Assembly: GCA_037951105.1 (NCBI GenBank)
Contig: JBAMJV010003307.1
Coordinates: 62,001-126,000, forward strand
Reading direction: 5' to 3'
Length of the DNA stretch: 64,000 nucleotides
From: Echinarachnius parma
Lineage: Eukaryota; Echinodermata; Echinoidea; Clypeasteroida; Echinarachniidae
Positions 1 to 11,799 of this stretch are shown here, one piece after another; position 1 is the stretch's first letter; every line of letters begins with the position of its first letter. Under the pieces are notes generated by a model. That model searched no databases. It saw nothing but the letters and a program-made list of their open reading frames with translations, and was not told the DNA's origin. The position numbers and the translations under genes are program-made.

Positions 1-547
1 ACTATAGCAGCGCGATTTGTCGCTGAAAAAGCCAAATTTTGCGAGAAATACACAGCGAACAGGCGATGCCGGCGAGAAGCCCGCACGCATTACTCCGCGC
101 ATGCGAGCGAGCGCGCGGGAGCGATACACTAAATTGAATTATGGGATCGCCGATTAGCTTCCGGGGTCATCATTGCAGCGCGATCAGTTGGAATATCAGC
201 ACGGACTACCGTAAAAAATCATCATTTTGGGTAAGTTATCCTTCTTTTATAGCAAATTATATTCAATGTGCCAAAAGTTTATTAACTAAAGGTACTTTGG
301 AGCGAAACAAATTCAAATAATGTTTTTGTTAAAGGTGATTTTTCACCTCGTCGCATATCTACGGTAAAATTTTGAGCGTCTAATCGTTACAGCGCTGATT
401 ACAGTTACATTTTTATCTACTGCCAAGTTGTATCACATATTTGTGCTCTGATCGGTGGTAAGTAGCCTACCGTATCATATGTATCATTTTAAGCACAATT
501 ATCGTGCACACAAAAGTGAAAATTTGGGGGCTCTATTAGGTGGGTCT
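1..547. other. anonymous non-coding DNA
   Basis: No supported gene or RNA lies here. The first 130 bases are CG-rich with GCGCG-type words, and the rest is AT-rich. If the candidate first exon at 750-831 is real, this is part of its first intron. Confidence 0.4.
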
Positions 548-575
548 AGAACGCCAGCACACGCGCTGGCGTTCT
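548..575. repeat. short perfect hairpin
   Basis: The arm AGAACGCCAGC (548-558) pairs perfectly with GCTGGCGTTCT (565-575) around a 6-nt loop. Its function is unknown. It may be a transposon end or chance. Confidence 0.5.
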
Positions 576-749
576 CTAGAGTTAGGTGAACTTGAGCTTG
601 GTTTGGGTGTTCAATTTGTCTTGATCGCACACACAAACACACACATTTCAATAGCTTGGGCACTGGTCCCTGTGCCCCATTTCATATGATTCTAGTCAAT
701 CAATCAATGTAAAGTTAATAAATCAGTCATACCAACACCAACATCTTAC

Positions 750-831
750 CTTGTTTTTCTTCGTCATCTTCTGAAGAAAATACACAAGTTCTCTTAGAAA
801 AGAACACTGATTTGTACTCTAAAATAGACAT
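750..831 (-). CDS. candidate first coding exon of an unknown minus-strand gene
   Basis: An ATG at 831 opens 27 codons beginning MSILEYKSVFFSKR and ending in an acidic SSEDDEEKQ run, followed by a good donor (CAAG|GTAAGA at 750/749). A TATATAAA box (896-889) sits about 60 bases upstream, spaced well for a start site near 866 and a short 5' UTR. I do not recognise the protein, and the downstream exons would lie left of base 1. The TATA spacing and donor are what support it; it could still be chance. Confidence 0.33.
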
Positions 832-888
832 GATGATGGAAAATAGATACACGATTATGCCAAATAGATTGTGATGAATAGTGGTCAG

Positions 889-896
889 TTTATATA
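889..896 (-). promoter_or_regulatory. candidate TATA box
   Basis: TATATAAA on the minus strand, about 58-65 bases before the ATG of the candidate first exon. An initiator would be expected around 860-870. Confidence 0.3.
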
Positions 897-1224
897 GAGA
901 CAAGCGCGCAGTACGTCTCTGATCCCAGCCTGGCAGGGCCCACCATGCGCTGCAAGTACAAACTCCAGCTGTGCAGTGCAACGATTACGCAATCATAATA
1001 CAAAAGCACATGAAGTACTGTGGCTGAGAGCACGATCATGACCCAGGACCAGACCTAGTTCCACTGATCTCTAGATATGCTTTACGGTTGAATGAATAAG
1101 GGTGGTATGTGTGCTCTGCTATGTTCTGTTGGTTTATATGTAATTCTAGCATATTGACATCGATGAGCCAATGATGCTAATTACCATGTCGCTGGTCCGT
1201 AATCGGGCCCCTGCCCCCTGTTGT

Positions 1225-1773
<549 letters not shown>

Positions 1774-2215
1774 CCCTAATAGCAAACACTGGTAAAAATT
1801 ACGTCAAATTTACGTCATTTTACGTCGTGTACGTCGTCTTAAAGACGTCTTAAATTAACGTCAAAAAGTGAAGATTTTGCACCCGCGTTTACCGTGATAT
1901 AGACGTCATAATGACATATTTTTATCCGAAAAGGCGTCTTTATGACGTCTTTAAGTCGTCAATTTGTTCCATTAATTACGTTATTAAGACGACATAAAGA
2001 CGTCTTATTGGTCAATATAAGACGTGATTTTTACGTCTGGATTTGACGTGATTTTCACGTCGTGTACGTCGTCTTAAAGACGTCATAAATTCACGTAAAA
2101 AAGTGAAGATTTTGCACCCGCGTTTCACGACATATAGACGTCATATTTTGACGTGCTAACGACGTCTTTTTATGACGAAAATACGTCGTATTGACGTCAT
2201 ATTTTGAAGCGATTT
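1774..2215 (+). mobile_element. left-end fragment of the CCCTGATAGCA element
   Basis: It begins with the terminal motif and carries nearly two copies of the 250-bp ACGTC-rich unit, with the shared words AAAAAGTGAAGATTTTGCAC and CCGAAAAGGCGTC. Homology stops near 2215 in AT-rich DNA. Confidence 0.7.
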
Positions 2216-2280
2216 TTACATTATTAATTATTAATTATTAATAATTTAAAAATTGAGATGGTTATGTCTTGTAGTATATT

Positions 2281-2301
2281 CAACATGCAACACTTTTATA
2301 A

Positions 2302-2356
<55 letters not shown>
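2281..2356. repeat. (TTA)n microsatellite
   Basis: About 20 consecutive ATT/TTA triplets at about 2301-2356. Confidence 0.9.
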
Positions 2357-2663
2357 ACATGTAACACATAATCCTATTCCTAAATCCTAAACTTATCCTA
2401 TAACCTACGTCTAACACCTTACTGATCAGTTGTGGTATTGGTTCCGTATATATATATATCCCGCTTCTTAGTATGTCAGATTTAAATGGTTAGTATTGAC
2501 TGTTTAGTATTTCAAAGAGTTGATGCCTAAATAATTAACTTGCAAATCATGTTGAAAATATTAAAAACAGGTTGGTATTTATATCAGTTTTAATATCTGC
2601 AAAAACAAGATCATAATAACAATGTTTTCAATGTAAATAGTTATACAAATTGGAATTTTACTT

Positions 2664-3160
2664 TGCACTCTAATGCGATTGTTTATAATCGATCATGAAT
2701 GAATCCTGTATCCATTAGACCTGAAGACGTTAATCATAAGTCCTACTGTATTTTCTTTTGTTATTCATGTTCTAAAATGTTTCTTTAGAAAATTTAGCAA
2801 TAATACCACCTTGGGATCATTGGGTTATTTCCACTTTGATACGATCGTTTATAATCGATCATGAATTATTCCTGTAGGCGATCCTATATGTTGTAGACGT
2901 TCATAAGTCCAATATTTGTTTGTTTGTTTTTACTCATGTTCTAAAGGGATTCTTTAGGAAATCTAGCAATATTACCACCCTGGCATCATTGGGTTATTTC
3001 CACTTTGATACTATCGTTTATAATCGATGATGAATTATTCCTGTAGGCGATAATAGGTTGTAGACAGTCCAATATTTGTTTGTTTTTTCTCATGTGCTTA
3101 AAGGTTTCTTTAGATAATTTAGCAATGTTACCTTGGCAACATTGAAAATTTGTTGTATTA
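2664..3160. repeat. minisatellite, about 167-bp unit, three copies
   Basis: The word GTTTATAATCGAT recurs at 2681, 2847 and 3016 (periods 166 and 169). The copies are clearly diverged, with small indels. Non-coding. Confidence 0.8.
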
Positions 3161-3203
3161 GCATTATACAGATAATCAGCTAAATTGCATATTTGTTATA
3201 CTA

Positions 3204-4402
3204 GGTCAGAGGCAGGCGCGCCGGAAGCAGTTTTGGATTGGGGGGGGGGGGGGGGGCAAAACCCCAAGGGGGCTCACAATTTTGGTGTGTATAGGGGCTC
3301 ATGCCCAACCACACTCTGGGTTGCCAAGTTTGAGCCAGAGGTGAGAGTGAGACATTGCGAGGGAGCGAAGCGACTGAGCGGGAGGAGGGTGTGGGAGGGT
3401 GGTGTACCCCTCCCACGGTAGGGAGTTTTTGCATTTTTGGACTTGAGATTGTGCAATCTGATGCATACCTAGATAGGAAATTCGGCTGTATTTGGGAAAG
3501 CGTGATATGATTTGATCGACCAGAAAGTTTTAATATATTTTTCACGTAGAAAACAAATAATTGACACACTAATAAATATGTACCCCAAAACACACACACA
3601 CAACACAACATAAACCATAATTATGCAACATTATGTATGATCCAACAACACACTGCCAATAATGAGTCCCGATGGAGCGAAGCGCCTGAGGGCTGGGGCA
3701 GGGAGGGAGGGGGAGGGTTTGGATGGGGGTATCCCCCTCCCACGGTAAGAAAGATTTTGCATTTATGGATTTGAAATTGTGCAATCTGGTGCATACCTAG
3801 ATAGGAAATTCGGGCTTAAGATTAACTGCATCTGGGAAAGCGTGTTATGATGTGATATATTTTTCACGAAGAAAGCAAATAATTGACGCACTAATAAATA
3901 TGCACCACTCCCACATAAATATTGTATTTAGTGTCATACACAGTTCCAACATAAACCATATATGGCTTATGTATGATCCAACAACATGGCCTACAGCCAA
4001 TAATGAATCCCGAGGGAGCAAAGCGACCGAGGGCTTGGGCAGAGCCAGAGGGGGAGTGTTTGGGAGGGGGTATCCCCCTCCCACGGGGAAGATTTTGCAA
4101 TTATATACTTGACATGGTGCAAGTTGGTGCACTTCATGCCATACCTGTGAAGGAAATTTAGAATCCGAGTTAAACAAAAAAAGAATAAAATGTTTATGCT
4201 CTCATCAGATGTTTACAACAAACTGAGATAATCTGTTCTCAGCGAAAATTGAAAATGGATGTATAAACTAGTTTTTGAACGTTAGCTCATACATTTGATT
4301 TTGTCTTTCCCACTCTTTTTCATTTTTTTGGGGGGGAGAGGGGGGCTTTTTTTTTTTTGCGTTTTGCCCCCCCACTTTTTGGATTGGGGGGGGGGGCGGC
4401 CG

Positions 4403-4435
<33 letters not shown>

Positions 4436-4459
4436 ACTTCCGGCGCCTATGGTCAGAGG
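3204..4459. mobile_element. hAT-like non-autonomous element with internal tandem units
   Basis: Direct repeats GGTCAGAGG (3204-3212 and 4451-4459) flank inverted ends related to GGCGCCGGAAG. A duplication of 8-9 bp fits the hAT group. Inside are G/C homopolymer runs near both ends and three tandem copies of a roughly 310-340-bp unit, marked by GGAGCGAAGCG-type words near 3362, 3673 and 4014, each followed by a TCCCACGG block. No transposase. Confidence 0.65.
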
Positions 4460-4925
4460 TAAGTTTTTACCTAGCACAAATGTGATGAAATAAATTATGT
4501 TAGGGAATCTTTGAGTAGGGAATTCATTCTTGGTACTCATTTGCACATGGTAAAACCCTGAAATCAAAGATGACTGCCATGCACTCATGGCGTAGTAGTA
4601 GTGAATATCATATTTATTTTCAAATACAGTAGTCTCACAAAGAGCAGTCTCTTTTGCAGGTCCAACACCTTGGAATTCCCTCCCACCCCATTTACAGAGC
4701 GCTTCATATTAACATTCAAACATAATTATACAAAGACACCCTTTATACATGTAATCTCAGTTCTCCCCCATTTCACCCCTAATCCATTTTTGTTTTGTTT
4801 TGTTTACTAGTTGTATATTATTTTGTATGTGTTTATTTTGAAGCAGCTGCTTCACTTAGGGACCATACCCACCAATAGTGTTTTTAGTGCTTTTTAGTGC
4901 TTTTTATGAATGAATAAATCAAGTC
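4460..4925 (+). mobile_element. 3' scrap of a non-LTR retrotransposon (LINE)
   Basis: Around 4660-4705 one frame reads GPTPWNSLPPHLQSAS, the conserved C-terminal end of CR1/L2-type reverse transcriptases. A tail with AATAAATCAAG ends at about 4921. It is heavily truncated and has stops. Confidence 0.55.
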
Positions 4926-4977
4926 ATGATCTAAATAAATGTATGTATTATAAGCTTGGTTGCCACCATTGCAACAT

Positions 4978-7900
4978 CCCTGATAGCAAACACTGGTAAA
5001 AAATGACGTCGTTTTTCGTCGTGCACGTCGTCTTAAAGACGTCTTAAATTCACGTCAAAAAGTGAAAATTTTGCACCCGCGTTTACCGTCATATAGACGT
5101 CATATTTTGACGTGAAAATGACGTATTTTTTTCCGAAAAGGCGTCTTTACGACGTCTTGAAGACGTCAATTTGTACCATAAATTACGCCATTTAGACGAC
5201 ATAAAGACGTCTTATTGACGTCATAAAAAGGTCGTCCATACGCCAAAAATAATTGTTTAAATGTCTTTGAAAGACGTCATAATCACGTTGTAATAACGTC
5301 GTCTATACGACAAAAAATAATTGGAAAAAATGGTTTTTAAAAGACGTCACAATGACGTCGTAATGAGGTCGTTCATACGACAAAAGATTATGGCAAAAAC
5401 TAGTCTTGTAAAGACGTCATAATGACGTCTTAATATTGTCGTGCGTACGACACAAACCTTAATGGCAAAAATGGTCCTTTCAAAGACATTATAAAGACGT
5501 CATTATAAAGCCTTTTATACTACAAAATAAATACTTACATTTAGACGACATAAAGATGTCTTATTGGTCAATATAAGACGTGATTTTTACGTCTGGATTT
5601 GACGTCATTTCCACCTTGTGTACGTCGTCTTTAAGACGTCGTAAATTCCCGTCAAAAAGTGAAGATTTTGCACCCGCGTTTACCGTCATATAGACGTCAT
5701 ATTTTGACGTGAAAATGACGTATTTTTTTCCGAAAAGGTGTCTTAACGACGTCTTGAAGACGTCAATTTGTACCATAAATTATGCCATTTAGACGACATA
5801 AAGACGTCTTATTGGTCAATATAAGACGTGATTTTTACGTCTGGATTTGACGTCATTTCCACCTTGTGTACGTCGTCTTTAAGTCGTCGTAAATTCACAT
5901 CAAAAAGTGAAGATTTTGCACCCGCGTTTACCGTCATATAGATGTCATATTTTTACGTGATAATGACGTATCTTTTTCCGAAAAGGCCGTCTTTACGACG
6001 TCTTGAAGACGTCAATTTGTACCATAAATTACGCCATTTAGACGACATAAAGACGTCTTATTGGTCAATAGAAGACGTGATTTTTACGTCTGGATTTGAC
6101 GTCATTTCCACCTTGTGTACTTCGTCTTTAAGACGTCTTAAATTCACGTCAAAAAGTGAAGATTTTGCACCCGCGTTTACCGTCATATAGACTTCATATT
6201 TTGACGTGATAATGACGTATCTTTTTCCGAAAAGGCGTCTTGAAGACGTCTTGAAGACGTCAATTTGTACCATAAATTACGCCATTTAGACGACATAAAG
6301 ACGTCTTATTGACGTCATAAAAAGGTCGTCCATACGCCAAAAATAATTGTTTAAATGTCTTTGAAAGACGTTATAATCACGTCGTAATAACGTCGTCTAT
6401 ACGACAAAAAATAATTGGAAAAAATGGTTTTTAAAAGACGTCACAATGACGTCGTAAAATTATGGCAAAAACTAGTCTTGTAAAGACGTCATAATGACGT
6501 CTTAATATTGTCGTGCGTACGACACAAACCTTAATGGCAAAAATGGTCCTTTCAAAGACATTATAAAGACGTCATTATAAAGCCTTTTATACTACAAAAT
6601 AAATACTTAAAAATGATCTTTTAATGACGTGATACTGACGTCGTTTTTACATCCTTAATATGACAAAAAACCATTGGAAAAAATGGTCTTTGAAAGACGT
6701 CACAATGACGTTGTAAAAAGGTCGTCCATACGACATTATATGATGGCCAAAACTAGTCTTGAAAACACATCATAATGACGTCATATTAACGTCGTCGTAC
6801 GACACTAACCATATGGCAAAAATGGTCTTTAAAAGACATCATGAAGACGTCAATTTTAAGACGTTTTTATGACAAAATAAATAGTGAAAAAAATGGTCTT
6901 CGAAAGACGTCAAAATGACGTAGTAAAAAGGTCGTCCATACGACAAAAAATGATGGCAAACAACTAGTCTTGAAAAGACTTCAAAATGACGTCGTAAAGT
7001 GGTCGTCCATACGACAAAAAATGATGGCAAAAATAGTCTTGAAAAGACGTCAAAATGACGTCTTAATAATGTTGTCCGTAGGACACAAACCTTAATTGCA
7101 AAAATGGTCTTTCAAAGACATCATAAAGACGTCATTCTTACGTCTTCTATACAACAAAAATAAATACTGAAAAAGTGATCTTTAAATGACGTAATATTAA
7201 CGTCATTTTTACGTCCTTCCATACGACAAAAAACAATTGGAATATGGTCTTTGAAAGACGTCACATTAACGTCGTAAAAATGGCGTCCATACGACAAAAA
7301 ATGATGGCAAAAATAGTCTTAAAAAGACGTAAACATGACGTCTTAAAAACGTTGTCCGTACGACACAAACCTTAATGGTAAAAATGGTCCTTTCAAAGAC
7401 ATCATAAAGACGTCATTATAACGTCTTTTATACTACAAAATAAATACTTTAAAATGATCTTTTATTGATGTGATAATGACGTCGTTCTTACATCCTTAAT
7501 ATGACGAAAAAGCATTGGAAAAATGGTCTTTGAAAGACGTCACAATGACGTTGTAAAAAGGTCGTCCATACGACATTAAATTATGGCAAAAAACTAGTCT
7601 TGAAAACACATCATAATGATGTCGTATTAACGTCGTCGTACGACACAAACCATAATGGCAAAAATAGTCTTTAAACGACATCATAAAGACGTCAATTTTA
7701 AGACGTTTTTATGACAAAATAAATAGTGAAAAAAAAGGTCTTTGAAAGACGTAATAAAGACGTCGTTGTAACGTCTTTTATACGATACAAAATAATTGGA
7801 AAAATTGGTCTTTGAAAGACGTCAAAATGACGTAGTAAAAAGGTCGTCCATACGACAAAAAATGATGGCAAAAAATTGGTCTTGAAAAGACGTCAAACTT

Positions 7901-8276
7901 ACGTCTTTATAGCGTTATTGATACGACATAAACCCGTATGGCAAAAATGGTCTTTAAACGACATTATAAAAACGTCGTTATCATGTCTTCTATACGACAA
8001 TAATACATTCTGAAAAATGGTCTTTGAACGACGTTATAATGACATCGTTTTTACGTCTTTCCTACGACAAAAATAAATAGTGGGAAAATGGTCGTTTAAA
8101 GATGTTATAATGACGTCAATTTTACGTCTTTTATACGACACAAGTCATCATGTCAAAAATGGTCTTTAAAATACGTCATAATGACGTCGTATTCTGATCG
8201 TTTGTATGACATATGACGTGTTTACCAGTTTACGACCAAATTAAGACGTCATAAAGACGTCAGTCTGCTATCAGGG
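4978..8276. mobile_element. full-length CCCTGATAGCA foldback/satellite element
   Basis: Terminal inverted repeats of 14 bp (CCCTGATAGCARAC). The interior is made of repeats: a 250-bp unit at about 5560, 5809 and 6059 (marked by TTATTGGTCAATA); a segment of about 1.1 kb spacing seen at both 5200-5530 and 6290-6620; and, from about 6640, shorter roughly 90-110-bp units with GTCGTCCATACGACAAAA. GACGTC and TGACGTCA words occur throughout in dozens. No protein is encoded. Confidence 0.75.
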
Positions 8277-8345
8277 TAGCAGTAGCAGTAGCAGTAGCAG
8301 TAGCAGTAGCAGTAGCAGTAGTATAGTATAGTATAATAGAGTATA
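8277..8345. repeat. (TAGCAG)n microsatellite
   Basis: TAGCAG repeats to about 8320 then TAGTA variants. This is the right-hand continuation of the microsatellite that ends at 1773. Confidence 0.85.
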
Positions 8346-8930
8346 CCTATAGTACCCACCTCCAGTTAAAACTCCTATGGAGTGTTTTGGAGGAATAAAC
8401 TACCAAGTACCAAGAGTATAGTAGTAGTATAGTAGGTGTACTAGTATAAACCATTACAAATGATAACATCAATATTATACAAGTTTATTCCGGATTAAAA
8501 TTACACCGTGAATAGAACAGTAAGCTCACCTGAAAATGAAATTATGTCCGTTTACAAAATGAAGTAATATAATGCCATGCTGCATCGGGCTCGAAACATA
8601 ATTCTCATTTATATGAAATCGGGTAGTTTATAGTTTATACAACCACATACAGTACTAAAACATTTTTTTTTTCCGGAAAGATGAGCGATATTATACCAAA
8701 GTCAGACTCCACAACATTAATTATCAAAATCCATGCGAATGCCTCGAGTAAGACCGTATACAGTAGTCGCTTTAGCTGGTATAGATCATTCCAAGGCACC
8801 AAACATTACCAAAGCAAAGCACTACATGCAAAATATAACCTTACTGATTAATGGTTTTCATTCTATTGTTGTTGCCCATTGTAAATAGTCATTATGGAAC
8901 TGTACATTGTGCCAAGATTGATATTGACAC
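8346..8930. other. non-coding, nothing recognised
   Basis: AT-rich DNA without a supported gene, RNA or repeat end. Confidence 0.4.
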
Positions 8931-8934
8931 GACT

Positions 8935-9260
8935 GGGGAATCCCACCATTGGCGCAGCTATAAGGGGGCTAAGGGGTCGCTTATACGGGTACATTACAAT
9001 ATCGCACAAGTCATTCCCCCCACCCCCATTTCCCTACTGGCCCGGGGAATCCCGCCATTGGCGCAGCTATAAGGGGGCTAAGGGGTCGCTTATACGGGTA
9101 CATTACAATATCGCATAAGTCATCCCCCCCCCCCCCCCCATTTCCCCACCACTGGCCGGGGGAATCCCACCATTGGCGCAGCTATAAGGGGGTGAAGGGG
9201 TCGCTTTAATAAACGGGTACATTACACTATCACTGGTATTTCCCCACCACTGGTATGTGC
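8935..9260. repeat. minisatellite, about 112-bp unit, three copies
   Basis: GGGGAATCCCRCCATTGG starts near 8935, 9044 and 9159, each followed by GCGCAGCTATAAGGGGG and a poly-C stretch. Confidence 0.8.
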
Positions 9261-9888
9261 CTTGGCCGCCCCGTGTGTTTGAGAGAGAGAGAATGGGGAG
9301 GGCTGTATTAATGGACTTTAATTATGCCATTGCAAGGAGGTATAAGAACTTCCCTTTATTGAACTCCTTGGTCATACTAATAATGGTTATTTGACATAGC
9401 GCTATTCATGTGAGTATATCAGTAGTCCCATCGATTGAAAAACAACATAAAAACATAAAAGTCCGCTAAAGAGATCAATAAAATGTGCCCCCCCCCCCCC
9501 CCCCAAAAAAAAAAAAAAAGATTTGTCCGACCACGCTACACCGCTGGTGAGTATCATATAGTGACCAACATTATTATTATATATCACCCCAGGCAACGGA
9601 TACACACTGCAATTAATCATTCATAATTAGAATTGTACCGAACGCCTGCATGCATGGTTTAAATTGCATATTTGGAAGAATATTTACTGTTGATGTCAAG
9701 TCGGGCAATATGAGTAATTACTTGAAGATCAAAAACAGGTCAACGATAAATTACAAATAAATAGTATCTTGTTGCTTTTATAGATTCAGTGATCATGGTA
9801 ATTGTGATAGCGGTTGAAATGATTTTAACATTCAATTTAGCTAAAAACATTGTAACTAATTTATTTAAATATAGGCTAATTATATATA
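9261..9888. other. non-coding, low-complexity patches
   Basis: A (GA)n patch at about 9273-9292, a C-run next to an A-run at about 9488-9519, and otherwise anonymous AT-rich DNA. Confidence 0.4.
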
Positions 9889-11040
9889 GTTCAGTTCAGT
9901 TCAATATGACATTTATATCCAAATATTTCCAATAACATACATTAACAAAATTTGCAACAATATAATTGGAGGTGAACATGTCTGAAAGCACGGCTTGAAA
10001 CGAGAGCACCTAATTAAAAAAAAAACATTATCAAAAACCATATAGGTAATAACTGGGTAACAGACAAAACATCACGAAAGGACTAGACGCATAAACAGGA
10101 GAACAAAGGCTAAGCAGCCAGAATGAACAGGAGGAAAGAAGGACAGGCACAAGACAAAAGAAAAACACGAGAAAAGACAACAAGGCAACAATACAATGCG
10201 TATATCAATAAGAATAACGGTTGATCAATCTAATCATCTTATACAGGGTGGCCCAAAAAAACCGGAACGGGGCACTTCCCAAAATATAGACCAAACTATA
10301 TTATGTCCATCAGTAGGGTGTCTTTTCCAATGAAAAACGATACCAAGAACAGTAACTTTGGTCGTATAGTTTTTGTTTTAGGACGCTGTGAGTGAGACCA
10401 TGTCAGGTGCCAATTTTTGTCAATTTTTACCTAGTCAGGGCCAGTAAAACCGCACTCACTGCCCGTAATACCATGCCCATTAGCTCGGCACACGGCTGAG
10501 TGCACACTGTCAAAGGCGCTGTGTTATACGATATGAAAGGCGGTGCGTGCGGTTTTACTGGTCCTGACTAGGTAAAAAATGACAAAAAACGGAACCTGAC
10601 ATCATGTCACTCACAGCGCCCTAGAACAAAAACTACTCAACCAAAATGGCTGTTCTTGGTATCGTTGTTCATTGGAAAAGGCACCCTATCCGTTGGACAT
10701 AATAATTGTGTTGCTGTATTTTGAGTGTGCCCCGTTCTGTTTTTTGGGGGCCACCCTGTATAGAGAGAATTTGTTTACACTAACATTAATCAAAAAATTC
10801 AAAACCCTCACTAAACTATAAACAGGAATATAATTTTTTCTTAAATCTTATCTTAAAACAATTCAAAGATGGTGCATTTCTTATATCACTAGATAAATAA
10901 TTCCATTTTTGGGGGCCTGCAAAACGAATATTATGTTGGTTTGACAAAGTTCTGGGTCTGGGCAAATGTATTAATGATGAGGAGCGTGTATTTGTAATTA
11001 TACAAGCTCTGATTTGTATCGAACAAATGAACAAACCGGA
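9889..11040 (-). mobile_element. 5'-truncated CR1/L2-type LINE, split by a MITE
   Basis: On the minus strand 11034-10816 encodes a reverse-transcriptase C-terminal tail containing RFAGPQKWNYLSSDIRNAPS, the family's usual RxxGPxxWNxLP-like ending. It is followed by 3' UTR-like sequence and a tail of GAACT repeats at about 9890-9905. The foldback MITE at 10242-10760 lies inside the 3' UTR, so it landed after the LINE. Confidence 0.6.
10240..10762. mobile_element. mariner-like foldback MITE
   Basis: Ends TACAGGGTGGCCCMAAAAA in inverted orientation with TA on each side. The arms are related over about 250 bp each (shared CTAGTCAGG-CCAGTAAAACCGCA near the centre), so the whole element can fold into one long imperfect hairpin. 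No coding capacity. Confidence 0.8.
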
Positions 11041-11595
11041 CAGGCATACATTTGTTTATACATTGATAAATAAAAAATACACTGCTGGTATGTAGTAATA
11101 TATTTCAAAGTGAATATAGTACGCCGGCTTTTGATCTCGGGTTTGCTCCCGATATGATACGTACTATTTTATTTTGCTTTGCAACCAATTTTGTTAGGCT
11201 AGACTGTCTTTAACCCTAAAACGGGTCATCATCAAAACAGGGACTGAGTATCTATTACACCCATGATTACACCCTTTGTACTATGCAGTCTTTTATACAT
11301 TTTAAACCACTATTCTCTATAAATCCCGCATTTGTTTGCACACAAAGGTAACTAGTCCTGATTATAGGGTTCATCCAGAATTATGATAACGTCGGAATTC
11401 CCAACAATGGCGAAGCGAGATGGAACTAGAGGGGTGATTCGGGGGTGATTGACCCCTTTGATAATTACCGCCCCACCCCCAATTGTTTATAAATTAAAAC
11501 ACACACAATTTATGTATATATATTCGTTGTTTGATATTTTACATTTTAAAGGGTATTGTTTGGCGTGAAATATTATAAATTGAATGCAACGCACA
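11041..11595. other. non-coding, nothing recognised
   Basis: AT-rich with no supported feature. Confidence 0.4.
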
Positions 11596-11598
11596 CGA

Positions 11599-11600
11599 GT

Positions 11601-11637
<37 letters not shown>

Positions 11638-11706
11638 CGCACACACGCACACACGCACACACGCACACACGCACACACGCACACACGCACACACGCACAC
11701 ACGCAC

Positions 11707-11757
<51 letters not shown>
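11599..11757. repeat. (CA)n microsatellite with CGCACACA variants
   Basis: CA/TG dinucleotide array whose centre carries a regular 8-bp GCACACAC variant. Cys-Val and His-Thr frames across it are artefacts. Confidence 0.95.
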
Positions 11758-11758
<1 letters not shown>

Positions 11759-11799
11759 CCACATTTAATATTAAACATTTATATTGCGCAATATCCACA

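Larger units (their letters stand above)
1774..8276. mobile_element. composite GACGTC-rich DNA transposon block with TA target duplication
   Basis: The left end reads CCCTAATAGCAAAC and the right end, reversed, reads CCCTGATAGCAGAC. Both carry a subterminal ACTGGTAAA. Each outer end is flanked by TA inside a TAG/CAG microsatellite, which indicates one insertion with TA duplication. A second complete left terminus lies at 4978, so the block holds a left-end fragment (1774 to about 2220), unrelated DNA (2220-4977) and an apparently full element (4978-8276). No transposase frame is visible, so it is non-autonomous. I cannot assign the superfamily; the TA duplication fits Tc1/mariner-like or Sola-like enzymes. 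Confidence 0.65.

Noticed and set aside
5561-7684. Several 60-82-codon frames in the ACGTC block
   Set aside because: They repeat with the 250-bp and 100-bp units, run on both strands and show no domain; they are by-products of the element's repeats.
1774-8276. CRISPR-like regular repeats
   Set aside because: Repeats are contiguous and diverged without unique spacers, in a eukaryotic intergenic region with transposon ends.
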